Source of the DNA: Rotaria socialis
Taxonomy: Eukaryota > Rotifera > Eurotatoria > Philodinida > Philodinidae
Reading direction: 5' to 3'
Assembly (NCBI GenBank): GCA_905331475.1
Contig: CAJNYU010001673.1
Span: forward strand, 1-64,000
Length of the DNA: 64,000 nucleotides
The position numbers and the translations under genes were made by a program. Every line of letters begins with the position of its first letter. The stretch's first letter is position 1. The notes under the pieces were generated by a model. The model ran no database searches and had not been told where the DNA came from. It was given only the letters and a program-made list of their open reading frames with translations. Of the stretch, positions 23,176-35,472 are shown in pieces.

Positions 23176-26033
23176 AGAGATTCAACAGTTCGTTTGTGGG
23201 CAATAAAAATGATGTTCTCGTATATAGAACTAATAAACATTGGATTTTATATCAAAGCAAAATTACGGCAGTATTGTTTCTTCTACTTAAAGGAAACTAG
23301 GAAGTGACCTAATCCTTCCTATTAATCATGCGGTGCATATGCTTGCTATAGAATGAGAAGGAAAAAAAAGTGACTTCGTTGAAAACTAGCCGTGTGAATC
23401 TATTTTTACAATAATATTATGGTTAGTTCAGTGTGAAAACAGTTTTTGAAACTCTTTGTGATATTTTTTAGTAAAGGAATAAAAATATATTAACGGGTAT
23501 TTTAGAAGATACTTTCCATGTTGGTTATTCCCAAAAAGTTTCTTATCAGCACAAATAAAAATAAAGTAAATAACCAAAGCTATTGCTTTTTTAATGAGAG
23601 AGGTCAAATGAATTTTATTTAAATACGTAATAATGAGAAAGGCTGCAGAAATGTTTACTCATATTACTAATATTCGAAAACGGAAGAACACCTTTCGTCA
23701 TTCGAAACATCAATTATTTGAGGGCGCCTCTAACCAATAGTGTGAAACCTTCTTCGTGCCCCTCCCTTCCTCTATAGCTGTAAGATTTTTCGGCTATAAC
23801 AATAATATTTCTTCCATTATTTGCGAAGAAAAAACTGCGACATTAGCATGGCTATGTAGGCTACTTGGGGGGCTAATGTTTAGTTTTTCTTCAAAGTAAA
23901 CAGAAATTCTTATTTAAAAAAAGCATTGGAGTAGTTGGAAAATACAATGAAAGAATTCACAGAAGAGTTGAATTTCAAAGTTGTCGGAAGTTTGTCATTG
24001 AATACATCCGAAATAAGGTTTACCATTCGTATTTTTCTGGGAATGCCTCAATGAAACTAAATAACATTTGAATTGCATTTGATTAATAAATGAATCGTAA
24101 AGCTTTGCATTTCGATTATTGGAAAACGGTCTGTCTCAAAAACAAAAGTCAATCATCTTCTCGAGGCTAAAATTTCCCTTGGTAAGACAGCATTATCAAT
24201 AATTTTCCAATGAATACACTCGATTGATCGCTCTATTCCCGTTGTTTGATTCATGTACAATTTGACGTTAAAAACAAGAAGAATACCATCAATTCAATCA
24301 TGAATTAGCGCCCCTATACTTAAATGAATACTGATTGAGTTCCGTTGTTTTTACAAATCCTCGTGTCATGTACCCAGAAAGAAAGAAAGACGAACAGAAA
24401 CAGGCCTTTCGAAGGGCTACGGAAGCGCCATGATTCGCACCATATTTACTATCGATTTAATTCATGAATTGCCTTTTCGAAATCACTTCCATTCTCTCAT
24501 AAATGCCAAGGAGTAGACCGATGTGAAATCATCGTACTATTTTTCATCAAAAACAACATAAACAAAATTTCTAACTAGATTTAAAGTAGACCTAATTTTA
24601 CAGATACTATTCATGGCATTCTCCTATTGAAATCTGTTAATCAAAAGCGTTGTATATCAAGAATAGAAGTTTATTTTAACACGGAAATAGCCCTACAAAG
24701 TTCAATTCTTCAACAAGAATGCAATGGGCTTCATCAAATAAATTATCATCAGATCGCAACGTACTGGCACTTTTACATCAGACGCTGAAGCCTGATATAA
24801 GCTAAACGTATAGATAGAGATATTCTATTATTGTTTCGATTCACATATCGCGAAATTTACACTTCTTCATTGTTTGCCTATAAAAGTAGTAGATTGTGAT
24901 TTCATTTGCGTTTATTACTAATTAAATACGAGTGCGTTTGTTGAACTGGATGATCAGCTTTAGTGATATTGAATTAATCTACTAATCATTTATATTTTAT
25001 TGGACAGAGTCCACTAGAACGGACATTCTGTAACATATTTGTTGACTAAAACATTACAATCATCGATAGATTCTCACTGACTTCAGATAGAATACCTTTT
25101 TAACAAAAATTTTATATGAAAACTTTTCTTTACGATCAAGAAATACAGTCTTTTTGATACTAATGAAGAGTTTCTTTCAACTGGTACTTTTTGTTTTCGA
25201 GAAGAATTCACTATCAATACTCGCTCATGCCACTAATTCTATCAGTTACAAATTATTCATTATTAATGAGTTTGATTCAATAACAAATATTTGGAGACGA
25301 CACGACGAATGGCGAAATTTTTGTGCACAATTGTAAGGTGGTTGTAAACCAGGACGTCTTTAATCGACGTAACTAGCTCAGTAGATTTTTGTTTCCTATG
25401 AATCTTTTTTCTTTTTCTCTTTCCTTTGAGAAGAGGTCAAACATCTCCCGTTTCTTTCGTTGTGCGCTTTCAAGGCTGCATATAGAAGTAATACCATAGT
25501 CACTCGTACGTTCGTACATTTCTTTTTCTAGCCGCATAAAGAGTATAGTTGCTTGCTTTCTTCCTATCGTCAGTCTGTCGACCAAAAGAACGCTGTTCAC
25601 AAACTGAGTAGAATAAATACAAGTATATATATACGCTACACAGTCGTTTTCAATGTAAGTTTGTCATTTTTCGAATTGAATTTTAATGAATAAATTTTAG
25701 AAATTATCCAAAAATATTTATAATGCAACATATTAAAGACAGATATGGTAATGATAAATTGAAAATTTAGTCTGTCGAGCACATTTTTCACGACTAGATA
25801 GAGTTTTGTACTCATTCGTCTAGTTGCCTATTTAATAAGGCTCTTTCGTGTTGGTAAATGTGTACGTCTATCGTAAGCATGTGTATTTACTACGCGTTCG
25901 CTTATGATTGCGTAGCCAAGTAGAAACGTAAATGTGGTAACGTGTATATTTTTTTTTAAATATTATCGTCTACATATTTTTCTTTCTTCTTCTCTTCTCT
26001 CGAATAATCTAAATTTTTGCTGTCTTACTTTAG
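23176..26033. other. Divergent intergenic region
   Basis: About 2.9 kb between the ETS gene (minus) and the coiled-coil gene (plus). It presumably contains their promoters. Short open frames at about 25150-25600 show no motif. No gene or repeat is supported. Confidence 0.4.
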
Positions 26034-26990
26034 ATGGCACCTACAGCAACACCTAGCTTTAACATTAAATTTCCATCGCGTAAAGAAAGAGCAGTCAAAC
26101 GAGTTACTAAATGTGAAACACGGGAAATTCAAAAACGTATAGTTATCCTTGCTGTGCTTTTTTTCTGTTATTGTTGTTGTCAATACTTTATGTTTCTTTG
26201 ATTCAAGGTCTTGAACCACCAAAGCCTGTTCGCGTTCGTCCTCCTCCAAAGCCAAAGACACCGAAACTTGTCAAACCGCCAGCTACACTTTCGAAGCCAA
26301 CAAGTACTGCTCGTGATGCTCGGCCTCGTTCTAATCTATTTTCTAAAATATCGAATTCATGTAAAACGCCAGTCGTGTCTACATCACGTACTTTACAAGC
26401 AGCTGATTTAGAAAAACTAGCTCGTATCAATTGTTCACGTGAATTTAGTCTTTTTCATCAATGTATTAAGCCTGACTTGCCGAAAGCATTCGAAAATGAA
26501 TTAGCATTTTTACAAACGAAATTACAACTTTTAAAAAATGAATTTGAGAATAGACAATCTGAACATTTAAATTTTCAACAAATCAAAGATTATTATAATG
26601 AAGCTCTTAAAGATCATAAACGCCGTCAAGTTAAACCAGATGAATTTGCAACAATAGCTGAAAAGTTCCGACTAGATATTAAACAAGTAGAAAGAAAAAT
26701 GAGTAATGATTTAGTTTTTTTTTAAATATCTTTTCTAGGCTATTGATAAATGGCTTCGAAGAAAAGACTTTAAACCACCAAAACAAGTAACATTCATTTT
26801 ACAAAAACGTCAAGAGAATGTTCGAGAGCAAATTAAAAATACAATGGCGGAACAAAAACGACAACAACAAGTAATTAAACATGGTGAAAATAAAACTGAA
26901 AGTAAAGTTACAATAGAATCGGCAATGACAACTCATAATTCGACAACAGTATCAATTGATGACGATGATGATATTATGATAATTGATTAG
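26034..26990 (+). CDS. Basic coiled-coil protein of unknown function
   Basis: Three exons (26034-26136, 26208-26686, 26739-26990) encode 277 residues. The ATG directly follows a CTTACTTTAG acceptor. The N-terminal third is basic and Pro/Lys-rich (PPPKPKTPKLVKPP). The middle and C-terminal parts are helical with charged heptad-like stretches. The end is acidic, with a run of five Asp. The second intron donor at 26687 was chosen because it restores phase 0 and gives a typical 52-bp intron; the later donor would leave only 25 bp. I do not recognise the family. It could be a cytoskeletal or chromosomal coiled-coil protein, without further support. Confidence 0.7.
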
Positions 26991-27459
26991 TACATATTTA
27001 CTTCTTCTATTTGTGATTTTTTATAATACAGATTTATCTTTTTGTATGAACTCTTTTTTTAAGATTAAGTTAAATAAAGAAAAAACACAAAGTCAGTTGA
27101 TGGGAAAAATCTTAAGGAACGACGTTTCTTAATATTTGAAACGAACCATTGTTGTGACAGTTGTTTCACAAAACAAAAATTCAGATCGTCTCTTTTTCTT
27201 GTCATCTTAAAAGATATAACGTACGTAAGATAGCGATAGAACTCTTCGAGATGCGTAACTAGGATAATTTGCTGGCACGTTAAATGTTGTTTCTGTTCAA
27301 AATTGAAACAGACTTTCTGCGACAGATGAAATTCTCTAACGCTTAGAGTTCAAAATTGTTTTTAAATAGAGAATAAAGCGAAACGTTGAAGGAATGCACA
27401 AGTAGTTGTAAAACAAAATCGTCTGTTTGTTTGATTTGAAGGAAACTTATTAAATTCTT
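26991..27459. other. Convergent intergenic spacer
   Basis: Short spacer between the 3' ends of two converging genes. Nothing recognised. Confidence 0.4.
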
Positions 27460-28252
27460 TCAATCTTTAGAGATGCGATTGTTCTGTTTATCGTTGTCAT
27501 CTCTATGTAATGCCTCTTCTGAAATTAAAAATGTTAAATGACCATAATCATTCACTTTTACTAAGGAGACGCCATTTTCATTTAAGATAATTTCATTAAT
27601 GGCAGTATTATGTTGCCGAATCAGCCAGGCATCACGCATATTACTTTGCAGATAATATTGCAGTAGACTTTGTATTACGCCACCATGAGCAAATATGACA
27701 ATGGTGATTTTTCGATTCTTAACTATACTTTCTTGTTTTGCCTGTTCGACATATGGTTCTAAAGCAGCTATAGCTCGTTTTTGAACCATATCTAATGATT
27801 CACCTTCTGGAGCACAAAAAACAGCATTTTGTCTTTTCATTTTTTCAATTGCTTCTTGTATATGAGGTGATTTACGATCCAAGCCTTCCCATTGGCCCTG
27901 AGATTGTTCTAAGAGTTCAGGAGTTACGATTAATTTCGATTTGTTTAAATTAAGAACTGCCAATACAGTATGCGCCGTTTGGATCGTACGAACAGCTGAT
28001 GAACATAACATGTAGTTGAATTTAACGTTTTGAAACTTAAATCGTTTACCTAACGCGTGAGAAAGAAACAGATAAATTAAATTTCATGGATATTTACAGT
28101 TGATAGCTACCTAATAGTGTTGCTTGTTCGAATCCCAATGGTGTCAATTGAGAGGACACATCTCGACCACGTATAATATTGGGAACAGCATTGCCTTCGG
28201 ATTGAGCATGACGAATAAAGTAGAGACACACACGATATGTTTCAGCTGACAT
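27460..28252 (-). CDS. Histidine phosphatase superfamily (PGAM/TIGAR-like)
   Basis: Two exons (28111-28252, 27460-28049) encode 243 residues. The RHG-type motif is present as FIRHAQSEGN with the phospho-acceptor His at residue 15. Arg68 in SSAVRTIQTA, the Glu of PEGES, and the second catalytic His at 169 in FAHGGVIQ complete the family's active site. This indicates a cofactor-independent-style phosphohydrolase of branch 1, acting on a small phosphorylated substrate. The exact substrate (fructose-2,6-bisphosphate, other sugar phosphate or protein) cannot be told. It has no signal peptide, so it is probably cytosolic. An acceptor-like TTAGCAG lies 9 bases upstream of the ATG. Confidence 0.88.
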
Positions 28253-29494
28253 CGTTTTGAACTGCTAACTAAAAACTAAGTCTATCGTTCTTTTAAAAGT
28301 ATTACAATTTAGCTTTCGATCATCAAGCTCAAATATACACACCTATGCATATGATAACGTTCGAATATCTGTGCAGCTTGCTTCATGCTCGTACTCTTGT
28401 CTATTTATTATTCTTAACAATTTATTACGCTTTCAGAGAGGGAACCCGTACGTGATTATTCACTTGATCACATACTTTAAATGAAACTAATGAACATATT
28501 TAAAAAAAACCTCAAATCAGCACTGAAGGGAAAACTAAATAAATTTCAATTCGCTTTTCCTGATTAAAAATTTTGCTTAAACTTGTGTAAACTTATTTAT
28601 CAAGATTAAATTCTGGAACTCTCATTTTTGTTTCTCATAAAAACTGAAGCCTTTATAGAACATGATACTGTCACTACTCGATTTTTTTCTAATGTTTTTT
28701 TCTTATTAGAATTTACAGAAAAAGTATAAAATCACTTTTTAAATAGAGTGATCTGCATTAGTTACTATACGCAGATACTTCGACGGGGATATGTGCTTAA
28801 ATTATATATTCCTACTTGTTTGCTTAATAACTATTTTTCGAAATACAAGTTTTCAATAGATTCGAAAGACAAACACTTTTGCACCAATCATGGAGTACAT
28901 AATAAACCTCTTCTTAACATATGATTCATACGGAGAAGACGTTTTTTTACTACTTACGTTATTTTAAATAATAATGTAATTATTATGGCGAAGTATACGT
29001 CGAAGCAGGATAATTTTGTACGAATAAATTGAATAAATATTATCAAGATCTTTCTATTTTTTATATGGTTGTTTTTAGCCTACTACTTTTCGCAGTGTTA
29101 TGACAATATTGCGAAACACATAAGCAAGAAAGAAAAACAAAATCTGCACAGAATACCCAGCTAAATGTAATGCGTGAAAATTATGGAGGGTATTGATTCA
29201 TAGTGGATTTTATTTTTGTTCTACGTGTATTATTGAAAACAAAAACTAGATCTAAATTGACATTCAAATAATCCAAGTAGTCAGTCAAACTTAAATCATC
29301 CATTATTGATTACGATTATGAAAAGTCGATCTTTGCTGGAATATAATATTTATTGTATTTTTTATAATATTAGTAATATCATCTAAGCTATACATGAAAA
29401 AATAAATAAAAAGATGCGCGAAGAATTGATGCCAATTGCAAAAATAAATTAGTCTATCTATTGTCTATAGGCAGCAAGATTTTTGATTAATGCT
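28253..29494. other. Intergenic spacer
   Basis: Lies between two minus-strand genes: 3' of FAAH and upstream of the phosphatase. No supported feature. Confidence 0.4.
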
Positions 29495-31418
29495 TTAATC
29501 TGTATAAATGTCAATGTTATTGGCCAACTTTGGTATGGGCGATGAGTTATTTCCGATGGTAGTTTCAAGTTCTTTCATAACACCTAAAACACGTTCGTCA
29601 TCATTGGGCCAACCAATCAGTTGAACACCAATAGGTAGTCCAGCCGATTGTCGGCATACATCTTTAGCAAGAGATGTAACCATGTCATTATTTAAGTTGC
29701 CAATGTCTTCATAATATTGTTCATCGTCTCGAACTAATGTTACTGGTACAACGCCAACTGGGAAATGAAGAATATTGAAAAGTAACGTATAACTACACGA
29801 ATGAAATAAATGACCGGATTGACCATGACGATATGCTGGTAAACCATTAACTGGTGCCTATTTAATTTCAAAAGGAAAAATAAACCTACCTAGTTCTATT
29901 ATTACTTACGAGAAGTAGATCTATATTATTGCTTTTAAGATCATCTAACCATTTTTGAACATACTTTTGCATATCGATAATTAAATCAAAATATTCATGA
30001 GCTGTTTTTGAGCCTACTGATAGAATAACATGAGCATTGCGTCGCTCACCAAAAATACGAAGTAGACGCGCTAATAAAGGACGAAGAAAATTCGGGAGTT
30101 TTGCTGCTTGAAACAGTTGTTTATAAAGTGAATTGATTGGTTCTTTTTCTAATGATTCAAGTAAATGACGATTACCATCGGCTCCAATGATACCAAGAAA
30201 AAGACGTAAAGCTTCCGGCACATCAATTGGTGTATATGGAATAACAGTATGGCCAACTTTACGAAGAGCTTCAGCTGCTTCATTAACGGCTCGTATACAA
30301 GCAGGTGCAGCGGGAAACCAAGTATCATTTGTATAAAAGCCAATAGTCAATCTTTTTTTATCGATAAAGCGTTCATTTCGCCACGGTTGTCTGATTAATT
30401 CAGGATCGTTATGCCACATGTTTTCTTGCAAGAATGAACGCATAACAAGAACAAGATCATCTGTACATCGAGCTAATGGACCAGCAGTTGCACGAATATT
30501 TAATTGGCCCATTTCATTTCTAGCACTAGGACTACATGCACCCTTATTTGTAAGACGTCCTGGTGTAGGTTTAAATCCAAATATACCACAGAAATGCGCA
30601 GGTATACGAATACTTCCACCAATATCTGTACCGATTCCTATCGGAGAACCACGAGAAGCTATCAATGCTCCTTCACCACCTAGCAAAAGAATTTTTTCAG
30701 TATTCTAATAATTGAACTTTTTATGTAAAACAAATTATTTACCACTACTGCCACCTGTTGAACGTGTTAAATCGTAAGGATTGTTTGCTACTCCATAAGT
30801 TTCACTTTCAGTATCCGGTAACATCATTGCCTGTATAGTTGCTGAACGTACAAAACCAGGAAATGCGCCTTGCTGTTTAAGTAATTCAACGATAAGACTA
30901 TCTTTAGATGCTGGCTGAAAATTTCTCATAGCCATTCCCATTGAAGAATCTGCTCCTTGCTGATCAATTTGATCTTTTAAACTAATGGGTATACCTTTAA
31001 GTAAAACTTCCGCGTCACTATTGTCATTTTCATCTAATTTTTCGGCATATTCAAGTGCTTGATCAAAAAACTCTTCAGTAGTGCAATTAAGTGTTTGTCC
31101 GATTTTAATGGCACGCAAAGAAAGTACAAGTGTGACTTGTGTGTAAGTAAAATCTTTCTTATGCAGGCCATCTAGTAATTCAACTGCTGTTGATTGTGAT
31201 ATTCTCTCGGCTATTCTACGTTCAGGCAGATGCTTTGAATATTTTGTTCGTAGAAGATTTAACAACTGTTCTCGACGTTTATCACGAGCTGTTCGTTTTG
31301 CTTGTGCACGTTGACGTGCAATAACATGATACCGGGAGGTTTTAACTCGTCCTCGAAGCCAATTAAGAATCAGTATACCTGTTATTAAACTTATCGTCCA
31401 ATACTGAATTGTAAACAT
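29495..31418 (-). CDS. FAAH: Fatty-acid amide hydrolase-like amidase
   Basis: Three exons (30743-31418, 29910-30679, 29495-29857) encode 602 residues, close to the size of vertebrate FAAH1. An N-terminal hydrophobic segment (residues about 7-20) would anchor it in a membrane. The amidase-signature triad is intact: Lys148 in KGIPISLKDQ, Ser224 in GGSSGGEGAL (split by an intron) and the nucleophile Ser248 in GTDIGGSIR. Spacing matches mammalian FAAH Lys142/Ser217/Ser241. The family hydrolyses N-acyl ethanolamines such as anandamide and other fatty-acid amides. The ATG directly follows a TTTTCTAG acceptor and lies 25 bp below the TSEN54 stop codon, too close for an independent promoter. It is probably the last cistron of a polycistronic unit. 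Confidence 0.92.
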
Positions 31419-31443
31419 CTAGAAAATGAAAACAAAATTTACA

Positions 31444-32800
31444 TCATTGAAATGCTCCTATTGGATCGAATGATTTAATTGAATAAAAAGAAACGTCACC
31501 ACTATGAACAATAGCGGTTAAAGTGTCTGTTTGTTGTTGATGATAGGTTTTTTCAAAATTAAATTCATCATCGCCATCTATTATTTGTATGTAATAATCA
31601 GGTTCACCTGGTTGACTTCTACGAAAACTTTTTTTGGATTTATACATATCGAAAAATATATCGGACGATGATGATGATGATGATGGTGGAACAGTTTGAT
31701 TTGAATGAAAGCGAAACGATGATAAACGTTGATAAATTGTTCGATGAGATTGAAGATCGATTGAACGAAGTAGAGAAAACGATGGGCGAGGTGATGAGTT
31801 ATTATTTTCATAGATAGACAATTGAACATTAGAAACTTTCAAATTGAAATCCGATGGAACCCAATCAATTTGTATCGGTAATAATTTATCAGGAAATAAT
31901 AAACGAGGATAAGCTTTCATATCTATAGGTGGATCATCAGTATAGTTTGGAAACCATTGTCGTTGACAATCCGACGATAAATGCCTCTATTTACAAAGAC
32001 ATTTATGTAATTAGTTATATTAAAGTTTTCATCTTAAAAAGGATATCGCTGAGAGAAACGTAAGGAAAACAACCCATTTTTATGTTAAAGAATCAAACTG
32101 TTTCTTTTATGAAGAGAAAGAATTGATTTATGATTCTTCGTGAGAAAAAATTATTGAGAAAATTACTCATCTATACAAAGTTAAGTACTTTCTAATAGGC
32201 TTCATTGATCTAACTCGATATATTCTGGTACAATATGTTTCTTTTTGTATTTCCAATTACCGGACAAGTATAGTTTTCATATTGATGGTGTTGTTCTTCC
32301 TCTGGAGGTTCGATTATTTCGTTTTCGTATTCATCTCGTTTTCGTTTAATATTCTTATTTGATAAATTCTCTTCTGTTTCAATCATGTTTCTATCTGTTC
32401 GATGCCGAATTAGAGTAAATCCAATTCTTGTTAAATATTGATAAACATGGAGATGTTTAATATTTAGTCGTGGTTGATTGAACCATAATGAATATGCTTC
32501 AGTAAGCGATATAGGAATGGCATTTTTTTCTTTTAGGTTATTTATGGATACTTGTAATAATGAGCATTGCATCATAAAAATTGCTTCCTCAGGGTAAATA
32601 TATAATTTTGAATTTTTCATGAATCCCATTGACAGAAAACATTTTGTCGCTGAACGATGTTGATGAACTATTTCAATCATATTTATTGATGAGTTCCATA
32701 TTCCATATGACAACAGTAGTTTACGACATTGATATGGCAAAGATATTTTTGTTAACTGAGAATTAAGATCGGTTGTTAATTGACGATGATGAACAGCCAT
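31444..32800 (-). CDS. TSEN54: tRNA-splicing endonuclease subunit Sen54
   Basis: Two exons (32261-32800, 31444-31986) with an unusually long 274-bp intron encode 360 residues. The N-terminal domain carries the Sen54 hallmark YPEEAIFMMQCSLLQV and ISLTEAYSLWF, followed by YQYLTRIGFTLIRH. A charged linker and a Ser run follow. The C-terminal domain contains GEPDYYIQIIDGDDEF and ends GDVSFYSIKSF, like the family's terminal fold. Sen54 is a structural subunit of the nuclear complex that cuts introns from pre-tRNAs with Sen2, Sen15 and Sen34. The ATG abuts the acceptor TTTTCCTCAAAG. The stop codon is 25 bp above the FAAH start, and the SHARPIN-like gene ends 149 bp upstream. Confidence 0.9.
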
Positions 32801-32949
32801 CTTTGAGGAAAAGAAAATATTTTTCTAAATCAATTTAAATACTTTTCTAGTGCACAAAAAATACATAAATTTATTAGTAAATAAATTGAAAAAAAGACGA
32901 ATTAAAGTTCCGATAACATTGATTTTAAAATAAAAATTCATCAGTTTTC

Positions 32950-34896
32950 TTATGTGTATGGTGGCATTTGTGCAATATACATAATAAGAGTATCACCAGA
33001 GCGAATTGGTTCGGTTGGAGTTTCATCTTTTTTCCGCGGAGCATTTCTTGGAGTAGGTGGCGCTACTAGTTCTGTCGATCCGAATACATAATCATCATCG
33101 ATCATAAATCGATCGAAAGCATACCAATATTGATTTTTACGATCAATATTTGTTTGAGTTTCGATCTAAAATATGAATTGAGCAATTATTTTAGAAAACA
33201 AAACATTTTTAAGATTTCATATTCACAAACCTCTTCTTTCAATACTCGAAGTTTAGTGCCAGAACGTACATGAATAATTCCAACCAACGGTTCTCTGTTC
33301 AAATGACATTCAATACGTAGTGTCAATCTAAATATTCAGATTAAAATAGTAGAAAAATAAATCATGTAAAACTAACTGAAGAACATTAGATGGCACTGCC
33401 GCTGCCGCTGAAGGCGTGATTGAACTTTTTGGATCTGCATTATCCTTAGGACTGCTCAAATTAAATTCAATATTCGCTCGCGATCTTGCTAAATATTTTG
33501 CAGCAGTTTCAGCACCTATAGAAGAACCTTGTTCAATACAAGAGACAAGGTTTTGAATAGCCAATTCCCTTTGACCTATATATAATGGAAGATGTATGTT
33601 CATACAGCTAAAATAAGTTTTAATGTCTGCACACATGAAAGGTTACTTTCAATTGTAGATCGGGTATTCTCTATGTGTGACTACCGTGGTTATCAATGAA
33701 AATCGATACATATGAACTGGTAGATGTGGATGATCTTGTTTCTAGTTATACTCATCGAGTATTGTGTATTTCATTTTAGAAATCTATATTTTCACTCGAA
33801 CTAGTTTACCTACTGCAGATCCAAAAAAAATGAGTTAGTTATTTGTGTATTTGAATGTATCGAAAAATGAACTATTTATACATTTTACTTAGATCATTAA
33901 CTTGAATGAATATTCTTGTGAGATAAATCATTAATGCTTTTCTATATTTCATAAAATTACCGCCAGCTAACTAACCTAGGAGAAACGCGATCTATTCAAC
34001 TCAAGCGTGTTTTGACTTGTTCATCATTTTCGCCAATAGATAAAATTATTTTATTGAAATAATGCACAAATTATTCTCTATAATTTTTTAAATGTAATCA
34101 TCGATACCTTGTGTGTTTGGTTGATGAGATTGTTCTGCTGGTTCTAAAAATAAGATAATTAATAAAAACTAGAACGTTCTATTTTTCAGATATTTATAAC
34201 GAAGAAACATAATTGGATAATCAGTATAATCTTTTTGTTTTTAATAAAAAAAGAAAACCCAGCCGATGCGGCATGCTCTTGGTCTCTTCTTACCACATCT
34301 TTGAAAATGAAAATTTCATTCCAGTGACGACATACAAATGCTTGCTCTTTATAAGAAAGTTATTAAATACGTTTTCTTAAAGCATACCTTGTCTAAGAAA
34401 TGTTTTCATATCTTCGAAAAATGCAGATGTGGCTTGATTTGTTGCATCATACAGACTAATAATTTTAGTTGATGATGTACTGATTACGGCAACTCCATTT
34501 GTGGAAGCATCATCAAGCCACCGAAAAAGATCGAGTTCTTCATGAAAAATCGACTAACAAAAGACAAAACTTATTTTCAATCATGTTTAGTTTAAAACTT
34601 TTCACGCTGAACTCATAAAAATTATTTCCTTCAACGAACTGCACAGATGCAAAAGCGTTTTTGTAGCTAAATACAACAAGGACATACCTTTTGATTTACA
34701 GCAACTCGAAGATATGTTGTATTTGTCTCGGGGTCTCGTGGCATTCCAATTGTCACATCATGATCGTAGTTTACTACTGGACTATTTGTGGACAATTGAA
34801 TTCGCACCAATTTTACAGAAACATCACTTATAGAATAAAAACGAGTGAAAGAATTTGATAATTCATCATCTTTTTTTACCGATATTTTGACGCCAT
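32950..34896 (-). CDS. SHARPIN/HOIL-1-like protein, paralogue 1
   Basis: Seven exons (34880-34896, 34688-34826, 34553-34388, 34108-34143, 33377-33575, 33231-33327, 32950-33165) encode 289 residues. Residues 1-107 look like an all-beta PH-type fold closed by a helix. A helical stretch follows (RELAIQNLVSCIEQG, then AAKYLARSRANIEF) and then a beta-grasp, ubiquitin-like C terminus (LTLRIECH, IIHVRSGTKLRVLKEEI, NQYWYAFDRFMIDD, GDTLIMYIAQ). This order matches SHARPIN, and the helix-UBL part also matches HOIL-1 (RBCK1), subunits of the linear-ubiquitin ligase LUBAC. No NZF zinc finger is seen. Introns interrupt the PH-like part, linker, UBL start and UBL middle with phases 0, 1, 2, 0, as in the two paralogues at 36.7-39.5 kb. 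The ATG lies 2 bases after a TATTTTCAG acceptor. Confidence 0.65.
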
Positions 34897-34987
34897 ATCT
34901 GAAAATATATAGGTAATAACTATTATTTTGTTTTAAAAAAAGAAAGTTTCATTTATTAAAAAAAAAACATTCTAGATACAAATATAT

Positions 34988-35472
34988 TTAAGCATCGTGT
35001 GGTGGTACTCCAGTACCGATTGTATTTCCAGGCGATCCCGGACCTTGTTGTGCGTCCATTTCATCATCTGGTTCACCAACCTCACTTTCTTCTTCAGCTT
35101 CATCTGCATCTTCATCATCCTAGAAAGAAAGTCTCATGCATTTTTCTTCTTTCTCTATTGTGTGAAATTCTCACATCAGCATTATCCATTTCTGCTCGCC
35201 CATGAAATGGTAGATTAACACCTGCATTAAAAATAAATTTCAATCAATAAAATTTCAATTGAAAACTAAATACCTTTTTCAATATAATGTCGTCGATCTT
35301 TTTCAAGTAATTCTTCAAATTTAGCTAAACTTGATTCTTCTCGTACTAGAAAAATGAGAAAATTAATGAAAAATGCGGATAAAAAACATTCTCTTCTACC
35401 CGGTTGTAATGGTCGAAACCACAATGAATTAACTTTTGATGTTTCAATCGTTGGCCAAAGATGTGAAGACAT
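34988..35472 (-). CDS. ANAPC15: Anaphase-promoting complex subunit 15-like protein
   Basis: Four small exons (35400-35472, 35274-35345, 35175-35221, 34988-35119) encode 107 residues. The N terminus (MSSHLWPTIETSKVNSLWF) ends in the LWF motif typical of APC15. A Glu/Leu helix (SSLAKFEELLEKDRRHY) and a long acidic tail (DDEDADEAEEESEVGEPDDE) follow, as in the family. APC15 is a small subunit of the anaphase-promoting complex that promotes turnover of the mitotic checkpoint complex. Identification rests on pattern and size, because the family is short and poorly conserved. It is the first gene of the minus-strand unit that continues into the SHARPIN-like gene 91 bp downstream. Confidence 0.6.

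Noticed and set aside
26713-26738. A 25-bp intron beginning with GTTTTTTT in the coiled-coil gene
   Set aside because: Too short for splicing; the donor at 26687 gives the usual intron size with the same frame.
28120-28140. GTTCGAATCCC as a tRNA T-arm
   Set aside because: It falls inside the coding exon of the histidine phosphatase and no cloverleaf can be drawn around it.
34918-34975. ATG after the ANAPC15 stop as start of the SHARPIN-like gene
   Set aside because: The frame is a poly-Phe run that meets a stop and has no usable donor; the ATG at 34896 follows a good acceptor.
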